Below are positions 10,522 through 19,709 of a stretch of 64,000 nt of DNA, in pieces. Source of the DNA: Mesostigma viride (taxonomy: Eukaryota > Streptophyta > Mesostigmatophyceae > Mesostigmatales > Mesostigmataceae); NCBI GenBank assembly GCA_009746045.1, contig RPFO01000192.1, forward strand, positions 1-64,000. The letters run 5' to 3'. Position 1 is the first letter of the stretch; each line of letters begins with the position of its first letter. The notes below the pieces were generated by a model. It did not search any database. It was not told the origin of the DNA and worked only from the letters and a program-made list of their open reading frames with translations. Both the position numbers and the translations under genes were made by a program.

Positions 10522-12474
10522 TGAATTGAATTGAATTGAATTGTAACATAACTCCGTTGGGAGTATATGTAGCACATAGCCCAGAGAAGGGGCATATGGC
10601 CTATCATACATTCTAAGCTACTTCCTGCAAGGGTGGGAATGTAAACAACACTTGCTCTAGGTGCACTAGGGCACCTGCACCACCCAGAGTTTCAGGCAAC
10701 ACCCAGCGAAGGGGAGCCTGTCATAGGTGGGGAAGATCATCATGGCTATACAAGAGCTAGGACATGGCTTCTCTACAGAGAGCATCTCTCTGCATGGCAT
10801 AGAATGGCGAAATTCTTAATGCAACATCCATGGGGGTCCCGTTATAGGCAGGGCTTGGCTAAATCCTGTAGACAACATCCATGGGGGCCATTATGGGCGC
10901 ACATGCGCGTGGGCCACATGCTAGGCTAAGCCTGACTAATCTACACTACTGGTATGAATTCCCTAGTCTGGGGTGGCAGGAGGGGGCTGCCAGGGCTTGT
11001 GGTCAACGTGGATGACCGCCCCCCTCCAGTATACCGGCTTCCCCCCTGCGCTGTGCCGGAGCTGAAGGTAGGCCGGCCATAGCTCGCGTCGCCGCTGTTG
11101 CTGGGCCAGGGTCAAGTCGTCGTCCAGCGTGAAGCGAGTCCTCGAGAGCTTCTTGCGGCATTTAAGGAACGACAGCTTGTCCGCCATGTACTTAAAGGTG
11201 AGGAGCACGGGTGCCGGGCCAGCCTTCCCCCGCGCGCGGGGGAGGCGGACAGCCGACATGTCCAGCTCACCAGTGAGTAGCATGGGGGCAAGAATGTCGC
11301 GCTTAAATGCCTCAAGAAGGGTCGTGGAGGTCTCACCTGCCGGCTGGTCGAAGTGCTTGACGATGACATTGTGGCTGCGCCGGGCGATGTCGGTTTCCTC
11401 GCGAAGGTCGAGGGCTTGTTGCTTGAGTTGTGCCGAGATGGTGGAGGTGGTGGAGGTGGTGTGCTGCTTAAGCAAGTCCGCCCAGGTGGAGGGAGCATCG
11501 CCGGCCGGGCCAGCAGACGCCGGCTGGGCGGCGATGTCCTTCACCGCCTGGGCGGTGAGGCCGGCGGTGTCATGCAAGCTCTCAAGGGCGTTGGCGGTGG
11601 CTTGAAGGCGTTGGTCGAGGTCGAGGAGCTGGGCTTTGATGTCGGCAGTGGAGGCGGAAATGGCAGTGGAGGTGGAGGCGGCAGCGGCGGAAATGTGAGG
11701 AAGTTCAGCAGCCAGCGTGCCACCCATTGCTGCGACGTCAGCAGCAAGGGGGGTCACGTGCTGCTGAAAGGCTTCCGTGAGGATGGAACGGAGGGTGGGG
11801 GCGGAGATGGATGGAGCCCAGATCTCGTCGTCAGAGCGCTCGAGAAGGGAGTTGAGGATGGTGTGCTGGAGCTGGGGGCGGGGGCAGCCAAGCAGGGCGC
11901 CGTGGGTTTGCCAGCGGCAGCCGTTGCTGCCGATGAGGCGACCTTGGTCGTAAAGATGGAGGCACAGGTCGTAAAGCGAGGCGTAGTCCCCGTAGAAGAT
12001 GCAGTCCATAGCATCGTAAGGAGACAGGTTGTTCCAGTCGTGATCATCGACCTTGAAAGGGTGGGGCCGAAAGCGCGGTTCCGAGGGGCGGGACCATCCT
12101 GTTTTGTCGGCTGGGCGGGTGCGTTTCGGGTCAGGCGATGCCGATGGCGAGGCATTAAGCCCGGGAGGTTGCTGGGTGGCCACCAGTGCACGACTAGTGT
12201 CACCGCTGTCTACCGGACCTGATGGCGAAGCTGCAGCCGCAGCTGCCGCATTTTCATGGGCGAGCGCATCCGCCAAACTGCGTTGCGTCAAAGGACGTTT
12301 GCTCGTCATATATTGCGTGTTAGATTCGGAAAATTATATCAGCATGTGCGTCTTAGAGAGACGAAGCGATAGTGATATTCACAGCTGAATTTGGGGCTCA
12401 AACGTGAAAGTTATGAGCTCCGCCGTCAGCCATGGCTACCTCGTGGCTCGTGGCTCGTGGCACCCTGAATGAAT
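10522..12474 (-). mobile_element. family-A element, copy 1: complete ORF1-only retroelement
   Basis: The 1,953-bp unit is flanked by a perfect 12-bp duplication (ATTAACCCCGAT). In minus orientation it has a 5' UTR of about 160 bp (repeats GCCACGAG; AACTTTCACGTTTGAGC), one intact 448-codon ORF, a 3' UTR of about 400 bp, the hairpin ACTCC-CAAC-GGAGT near 10556, and a (CAATT)n tail. No endonuclease or RT is encoded, so it must be moved in trans. Near-intact sequence suggests recent activity. Confidence 0.88.
10963..12309 (-). CDS. LINE ORF1-type nucleic-acid-binding protein, 448 aa (family A)
   Basis: The ORF is intact and starts MTSKRPLTQRSLADALAHEN after an Ala-rich leader. Residues 150-300 form a long Ala/Thr/Gln/Leu helix region likely to be a coiled coil. 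Residues about 305-445 carry the L1 ORF1p-like pattern of an RRM-like strand (SHNVIVKHFD), an ARGKAGPAPVLLTF core, and a basic C-terminal domain ending with DDDLTLAQQQRRRELWP. In L1-type elements this protein coats element RNA as a trimer and acts as a chaperone; that role is inferred. The copy at 45111-46457 has the same length. A block around residues 85-150 is strongly divergent between the copies. Confidence 0.8.
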   Translation of the reverse strand: MTSKRPLTQRSLADALAHENAAAAAAASPSGPVDSGDTSRALVATQQPPGLNASPSASPDPKRTRPADKTGWSRPSEPRFRPHPFKVDDHDWNNLSPYDAMDCIFYGDYASLYDLCLHLYDQGRLIGSNGCRWQTHGALLGCPRPQLQHTILNSLLERSDDEIWAPSISAPTLRSILTEAFQQHVTPLAADVAAMGGTLAAELPHISAAAASTSTAISASTADIKAQLLDLDQRLQATANALESLHDTAGLTAQAVKDIAAQPASAGPAGDAPSTWADLLKQHTTSTTSTISAQLKQQALDLREETDIARRSHNVIVKHFDQPAGETSTTLLEAFKRDILAPMLLTGELDMSAVRLPRARGKAGPAPVLLTFKYMADKLSFLKCRKKLSRTRFTLDDDLTLAQQQRRRELWPAYLQLRHSAGGKPVYWRGAVIHVDHKPWQPPPATPD

Positions 12475-12970
12475 ATTAACCCCGATGAATGGATGGATGG
12501 GTGCACACATTCCTACCGGTCTAATCTATCTACATTGGCTACATACTACATCTATCTAACAACATTCTATCTACATCATCTATCTAGGCAGCCGCACGCT
12601 GCCCTAGGGGAAGCTATCTAGCGTGCCTCCCGCGGGATTGCACACGCGGGCGCTTCCCCACTGGGGGGGGCTCGTTGTCCTCTATGACCTGGGCCCACTT
12701 GGCCTTGTCCATCATCTTCTTCCAAATCACGGAGAGGCCTAGGCCCCCCATGTCCTCTACTAGCTGTTCTTTGAAGGTGCGGGCCTTGCGGCGTCTAACA
12801 TCACTGGGCCCAGCCCACGTCAGGAGGTGCCGGCCAGGCTGGGCTGGTCGCAGTCCTGCGGGGGGGCCACGTGAGGTGTCTACCTGGTTGGTGCGAGCTA
12901 GGTGCCCTACTAGCTGTGGCATGTCTTTGTCATGACTGGGGGTCTCTGCCCTTTCTCCTGTTGTGCACAC
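12475..12970 (-). mobile_element. family-D LINE 3' portion
   Basis: It contains the ORF2 C-terminal end (12614-12970) and a 3' UTR with GATAGATGTAG-type repeats, ACCGGTAGGA and CCATCCATCC. It is the continuation of 10440-10521, interrupted by family-A copy 1. A sister copy in plus orientation lies at 57015-57330. Confidence 0.8.
12614..12970 (-). pseudogene. LINE reverse transcriptase C-terminal fragment
   Basis: The 118-codon frame contains VGHLARTNQVDTS, GRHLLTWAGP, FKEQLVEDMGGLG and WKKMMDKAKWAQVI. The same motifs end the RT-thumb region of the LINE at 48.7 kb (GHLARTSQVDT, GRHILTLPGP). The catalytic palm is absent, so it is a remnant, although this terminal piece is still open. Confidence 0.75.
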
Positions 12971-13040
12971 ACAGGGATTAAAAGCACGTTGGTGCTCCGT
13001 GACTCCCCAACGGGAGCACGTGTTTAATTAATTAATTAAT
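12955..13040 (+). mobile_element. LINE 3' terminus with hairpin and AATT tail
   Basis: It reads AGGGATTAAAAGCACGTTGG, then TGCTCCGTGACTCCCCAACG, GGAGCACGTGTTT and (AATT)n. The stem CTCCC-CAAC-GGGAG is perfect. Relatives in minus orientation lie at 25655-25745 and 54791-54850. Confidence 0.7.
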
Positions 13041-13215
13041 GATCACGAAAAGTCCACGGGTGGCGGCCCTGCCGCGCGCGGCCTGGGGCACGCCAGGTGA
13101 GGACATTTCGCCTAGGCTGGGCGGGCTTGGTGCCAGCTAGTCTATCTGATGTGTCTACCTGATCTGTGCGGGACAGGTGCCCGGCTAGGCGCCCAGGCGC
13201 CTGTGCTAGCTTGAT
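13040..13215 (-). mobile_element. family-C LINE RT-thumb remnant
   Basis: It matches 59645-59815 and 59176-59318 closely, with shared blocks GTCCACGGGTGGCGGCCCTG and GGCTGGGCGGGCTTGGTGCC. On the minus strand these encode a degenerate LARTDQVDTSD-type segment. Confidence 0.65.
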
Positions 13216-13259
13216 TGATAATTTACGTTAACTTCAATACCTAGCTATATTATCGAGCT

Positions 13260-13455
13260 TGTGATCGAGGACATGCATCCCCCAGTCGGTGGGGCTCCGC
13301 GAGCGAACAAGTTTGGCAGGCATAGCGGCGATTGGGCCGTGAGTGCCCGCAACCCTGTAACTAGGAACTAGATAGCTCCACCCCATCCCATCTTCATTTC
13401 CCTGAGGACTTCTATGCTCACGTGACGCAGTTACGTGTAAATATTATTAATGAAT
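13260..13455 (+). mobile_element. family-C LINE 3' terminus
   Basis: It is inverted relative to the copy at 59319-59520. Shared features are GGGGCTCCGCG, CAACCCTGTAACTAGGA and the terminal hairpin CACGTGAC-GCA-GTTACGTG. An AT-rich, eroded tail follows. Confidence 0.65.
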
Positions 13456-16400
13456 TATATAGTACTTAACTGTACCTAGTATACCATGCACGGCCCAGCT
13501 GGCCAGTACCTAGATTGAGCAAAGCTAGGTCCAATGCCGACAACTTTGTTTTTGCACGTACACGTGCAAGACATATATAGCTCGTGCGAACTGCCCAACG
13601 CATGATCCAGAAGCACACATCAGTCAAGAAGAGCAGTTGTCTTTGTGGCAACAACTGAACATCTAAAACTAATAAAACACGCAAACAGAGCTATCATGCA
13701 ATGGCATGAATGCTGGCTAAGAATAATCAGCTCGGTCGTGACTGCGGAAGAGCTGTCGTCTAAAGCCAAACGCATTCCTCGGAACATACACCTTGCTTGG
13801 AACTTGAGCAGAAGCTCTTCTTGTTTTGGGTTTGTTTGTCCAACCCAAAAAACTAATCATAAAAAACAAGAAGCAGATCTACAATGTGGTCAGATCTACA
13901 AATATAAATACCCGGTGCGCACCCCATCTCTAGAGATGAGAGCATTGCGAACCTCAAAACTTCACGACATATAACGCTACGAGCAGACCGAGGGCTACCA
14001 GCAACGGAAGGAGAAGTACCAAAAAGGGGCCCACAGCCACCGCCATGAGCACCACGAAGGCAACCTGCGAAGAATGCGCAGACCACAGCAGACTTCAGAG
14101 AGACATCATCAGCCGCTGGTAAGACATGTCCACCAAGCTTCAGGCTGAAGTGCAGGCCGGAATGACCAAGCGGCCAGCCAGGGTGAAGCTGCCAAGAGCA
14201 AGTCAGCTTTGGGACAGAAAAACGTCCTGCCTTGGCTGTGTCAATGTAGGGGGGAAAATTGAAATAACAGAGCTTGCAGCATGTATATATATGGTAGTCT
14301 TTTCATATCAGAGCTGGCAGCCGATGCCTCATAATGGGAAGCCTACGTTAACTAAAGCTGAATTGACACCTTTCGTCAAATGGTGCTAGGCCCAGAGATG
14401 CTGTTATCCAGACAGGTTGTGTAGATTCACCACCGCAAGCTGTCATTTTCTTGAGGCATAGGCCCCCCTCTTGCGACCACGTCGTACAATGTCAAATTGT
14501 GCTATCGTACACTCGTGTTGTGCTGTAATGCATGCGGACATCCTAAGAATTGTAGTACCATTAAACCAGATCGTTTGCTGGCCCGTGAGTTGCAGTGGAA
14601 GCACGAAAGACTCTGGGCTATCTGGTGCCGACTAATGCACATGACAGGCCTCTGGCCTTTTGCGCGCTGCATGGAGTACATGCCAGCCCAAACATCAACA
14701 GTGATGTATTTTGCTCCAGGCTATACGCTACAAGAAGCAGTGGTAGATGACAGCCACAAGGACGAGCCTCTGCGCCAGGTACACTGCTGTGAGGGATACC
14801 AGCGCAAGAGTACTGGTAGAAGCCCTCGCATTTCCCACCCCGCGCTGTCAGTATGCTCCTGGACACAAACTCCCGAAAACTCGAACCTCCACCATCCCGC
14901 TACTCCCCGACCCACCCCCCCCCCTTCACCTCCGCCGCACCCAACCCACACTTCTGCCACATTCATCAAATCCACCCACCCATACTCACAGTCATCCCCC
15001 CGACACCCATACTCACCTCCCCCCACAGGGATGCCGGCACAAATACCACCATCACAACCGCCGCAATCCTGTCCATCCACACATGCACCTCGAGCTGCCT
15101 TGACACCCTCCCGCCCACCACCACCTTCATCGGCACAGCCAGGTTACCAGCCACCTAGTACCTGGATGAGCGGTCCCTGCAAGGCACACCCTGCTTACAT
15201 ATCTTTCTACTTAATATCGTTAGCCCTGCGCCCCGATGAAAACCCCTTGCTCAACATCTTTCATACACAATGATGGCAATATCTTTCAACATGCGCTCCT
15301 CAATCACTTGCCTCCATAAGTAAATGGTTACTTAACGAGCGCTACTAAAAGCGCTTGCCTCCATAAGTAAATGGTTGATTGACGAGCACTATTAAAAGCG
15401 CTTGCCTCCATGGGGCCATTATTACTTGAGGAACGCTGGCTCAATCACTTGCCTTGACAAATACGAGCAGCGGGTGCTTGCTCATGATGAACGAAGCCAG
15501 TGTAAAGTGAGGCAGCTGCGGCCTCTTTCGAGGGGCCGCCTGTGAGGATTGGGGCGGAGGCGTCGTCTGCGAAGATCCCTGTGTCACAAAAAAGGAGGTG
15601 GCGGGTGAAACGGAGGACGCCGATCGCAGTTACTCCCCCAGATAAATCTGCTGTAAAGGTTTTGGTGTTGGACACACCGTTGCAGGCATGCCATAGGAAG
15701 CCCATGCTCTGCTAGGGTCTGCACATCTAATACACCATGCTATCTACCCAGAGTAGAGGGGCCCGCCATGCTAGGGCGTACCTTAAGATTGAGAAATAGT
15801 AAACATAAAATTAAGAAAGACATGTGTTGGCGCGACCCATTATATATCATACACTGTAGCGCAACAAACGAAGAGAAGGTTTCCTGCTGCCTACCGTCCC
15901 TAGCCCCTCATCCACAAGGCTGAATACCGACCATGTTGCTGGGTTAGCAGATATAATAATTCGTGGCATCGGTAATTATTACACAAAGTAGTACGTGAGG
16001 GGCAGGCTAAGCATCCCGCTCGGGGTGAAACAAGGAAGTGGGGAAAGGACTGGGATATAAATAGTGCATGCCCCCAGGTAGTGAGAGAAGCCTGGGAGCC
16101 CCTCCCTTCTGCTTGTTGCTTACTAGGCATCAACAGTGCCCGTGACCATGCCCATGCCCATGATCTGTCGGCTGCAACGCAAGCATGGGAGTCAGTTGTC
16201 GCATGGCATGGCCCTTATCAAGTAACGTGCGTGTTTGCAACTTGCCCGTTGAAACTCTACAGCGGAGCCAATTTTCGGAAGAACCTCACCCTTATGCTTG
16301 CAAATTCATGACAAATTCGGTGGGTGGATGGATGGATGAATGGACGGATGAATTTAATCCCTTACTCCCATGTATTTTCTCACGTGTGCAGCCTTATAAG

Positions 16401-16540
16401 CTTCGCGAATTCTGGCGAACCTAACGGTTCTTCTGAAAATTGGCTCCGCCTGATAAAGATCTCGGGCAACTGGCTACGCAGTGCTGTCTGGGAAACCGAG
16501 GAAGTAATGAGAAATCAACAAGCGGAGGCAAAGAATAGTC
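13456..16540. other. no confident gene
   Basis: Two frames were considered. One, at 14497-15273 (+, 258 codons), turns into Pro/Ser/Thr-rich text because of a CCACC-rich stretch. The other, at 15445-15705 (-, 86 codons), includes FLWHACNGVSNTKTFTADLS and may be a decayed exon. Neither has a recognisable domain or a supporting splice chain. Confidence 0.4.
15307..15412. repeat. 47-bp tandem repeat, two copies plus a partial third
   Basis: Units at 15307-15353 and 15354-15400 begin CTTGCCTCCATAAGTAAATG and end CTAAAAGCG or TTAAAAGCG. The third copy diverges after CTTGCCTCCAT. Confidence 0.85.
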
Positions 16541-16550
16541 ATGGTGATTG

Positions 16551-17445
<895 letters not shown>

Positions 17446-17942
17446 ACCATGACGATGACGATGACATTGACATTAGGAATAATGACGAAAATAACCATGA
17501 TAAAATGACAAAAGGTGTGTGCACGGGGTGAAACTAGTAAGGGTGACGACGACGGTAGCAAGGATGAGGTGCAGGGGGAAGCTTCTGGGTCTAGGGGAAG
17601 GCCTAAGCTTCCAGTAGTGAGTATGGATGACGCCAGCGCCTGCCAGACCCGAGTGGGTGCTTTCACGGTGGTATACACTTTACTAATTGAGACTCGGGAC
17701 AGTCCCTGCCTAAATGGATACTATTCCCCTACTGCATGCCCAATCCAGAAAAGGGGCAAAACGGTGGGCCAGTAGTGGGCGGGTCCCCAAGCTGTGCCCA
17801 ATCCCGGTGGACTACAATAGATGCGAGCTGCATGTGGGTTGGTTGCTTGCTTGCACACAAAAATCGCGGGTTGCACGCGGTTCGGTTGGTTGCTCGGACT
17901 GCAATTTTCGGACTGGGTGAAGCCAGCGGGGCCACTCTTGTC

Positions 17943-18130
17943 TACATGGATGCTATACACAGAACAGGCAGGTACTCTTATACACTTAAGCCCTGGAAGG
18001 CACTTTCTATGATGGACGGTGTGGGAGTGGCACTCTACATGTATACTATACTCATGACAGGCAGGTACTTGTATACTCAAGTCCTGGAGGGCATCTTACA
18101 TAACGGCCGGTGTGGGGGCATTATACTACA
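17943..18130. repeat. imperfect tandem duplication of about 93 bp
   Basis: Two units share GACAGGCAGGTACT or AACAGGCAGGTACT, CTTATAC or CTTGTATAC, AAGCCCTGGA or AAGTCCTGGA, and GGTGTGGG. No coding function is evident. Confidence 0.7.
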
Positions 18131-18294
18131 TGATGTTACCACTGAAGATGATAGATGACGGGCTAACTAGGGAAAGGGGCGAAAAACTGGTGATCCTCTA
18201 GTCTCTTGGGATGCTGGGGTGTGGGGTGCGGGGTGGACGCTGACTTTGGTTGACAGTTGGCAGCTGCACATCTGTCATGCATACCCGTAATCGG

Positions 18295-19050
18295 CTAGTC
18301 GGTTAACACATGACCCAAAGGCCATGCTGGAAGCTGAAAATGGCGCAACCAGTTCAGCAAATATACCTGCGCACGTGCTGCCCTGGGGGTGGCAGAAAGG
18401 TGGCTTCCCGCGAACGTGACCCGCCGATCGTCCGTGTCACTCGCTGGACTTCCGTCGCTGCCACGTTCCGCGCGAGGCTGTGCTTCATCTTCGCTAATGA
18501 ACCGAGATGGTCTACGTTGCTCGTCCCTCCTGCTTCTTTTCACGGGGCGACCACGCCACCATGAGGCAACAGTACCCGGTGTGTTGATTGCACCAAGCGC
18601 CACGTGGCTCAAACCCAACTTCACACCGTTCAAGGGCAATACCAACAGGCCAGCAACGCCTTTTCCAATTCCAGAGACCACCGACTTCTCATGGGAGTGT
18701 GCTAGTGCCGGCTGAGCGACGAGACCTGTTACGCCACCAACTATGCCCCCCACAATGGTCACCAATCCATATATCGCCCCTTCTCCAATGTGCCGCGGTT
18801 GTGCCGCGGCAGCTGGCGAGTTTCCGACCACCACCTTTCTTCCCATTTTTGTAACAGTGGAAGCCACACTCCGTCTTTGCGAGCGGTTACTGCCCGGTTG
18901 TTCGTCATCTGCTGCCAAAAACTTAGCAAACCTTGCCCTTGATTCGTCGGCGTCCGGAAGCGTGCTTGTTTTATCCTTGCTTCTTACAATCCCAGCGGCA
19001 ACGGAACCGGAAGCTCCACGCCCCGCCGGGCTCCGCGACGACCCATGCAT
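18295..19050 (-). CDS. VPS13 C-terminal-like domain protein, about 251 aa
   Basis: The single open frame starts at ATG 19050. The N-terminal 90 residues are basic and Ser-rich. Residues about 92-160 have a Gly/Val pattern: GEGAIYGLVTIVGGIVGGVT, LVAQPALAHS, SGIGKGVAGLLVLPLNGVK. This is the spacing of the VPS13 C-terminal (ATG2_C-like) region, G-x-TGLV-x-P followed by GKG-x-GL-x-P-x-G. That region is known to bind lipid droplets or membranes in very large lipid-transfer proteins. Here it is nearly alone, followed by an acidic/basic tail. A donor-like CAG|GTATAT near the 3' end may mark an intron, so the last about 20 residues are uncertain. Family assignment is by motif reading only. Confidence 0.6.
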   Translation of the reverse strand: MHGSSRSPAGRGASGSVAAGIVRSKDKTSTLPDADESRARFAKFLAADDEQPGSNRSQRRSVASTVTKMGRKVVVGNSPAAAAQPRHIGEGAIYGLVTIVGGIVGGVTGLVAQPALAHSHEKSVVSGIGKGVAGLLVLPLNGVKLGLSHVALGAINTPGTVASWWRGRPVKRSRRDEQRRPSRFISEDEAQPRAERGSDGSPASDTDDRRVTFAGSHLSATPRAARAQVYLLNWLRHFQLPAWPLGHVLTD

Positions 19051-19709
19051 GCACGAGCAAAACTCGCAGTTTTTCCTGGACTAGTGCGTAAACGTTGGGC
19101 ACAACTCTTAGAATTCGAGGTGCGTGAAGGTCAGCTTACGATGGCGCGCATACAGTAAACTTGTCGTTGGGAAGTCCCACGCCACCTACTTTTTAATTTA
19201 TGCACGTAATTCGGCATAACGACGTGCTACAATAACGGTAACTTGGGCGCGTGGCCTCTTTTCCGGGTGCTGTCGTGCCGATTGCTGAGTATTTCCTCAG
19301 TGGAAAATCCATTCAGTTGATAATCCAATCACGGTCTCCAATCGAAGCGTATTCCGAGTAATTCCAGCCAATTGCTTGTCGCCATATTTTTTATGCCGTC
19401 CTGACTAATGATTGTGTATTAGTGGATACTGCTCAGCCCATGCAGAATGCAGAGCGAGATACGGGTCAGATACCCAAAAAATATCAGATACCACCTGGAT
19501 ACCAACTTACTGAAAAAAGATACGGGTCAGATGACAGCAAAATTTCGACGTTTTACCGGTTTACCCCCGCTACAGTACAGTGTAGGAGTCGCCCATCATG
19601 CAAATGTCAGTGTTTAGTTTTCTTGCGGAACTTAAAATTGGCGAGTGAAGGTGACGGTGTTGAAGAGGATTGAGGGGGCGTCGAGCCTAAGAAAAAAAAT
19701 CAGGGGAAA
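19051..19709. promoter_or_regulatory. divergent intergenic region
   Basis: It lies between the minus-strand VPS13-C-like ORF and the plus-strand phosphoserine phosphatase start, so it probably holds both promoters. I see no clear TATA box. AGATACGGGTCAGAT occurs twice (near 19457 and 19519). Confidence 0.4.

Noticed and set aside
11353-12222. 289-codon plus-strand frame opposite family-A ORF1
   Set aside because: Shadow of ORF1; Gly-rich because ORF1 is Ala/Thr/Ser-rich. The same shadow occurs in copy 2.
14497-15273. 258-codon plus-strand ORF as a gene
   Set aside because: Second half is low-complexity CCACC translation; alternative frames are equally open and no domain or splice support is visible.
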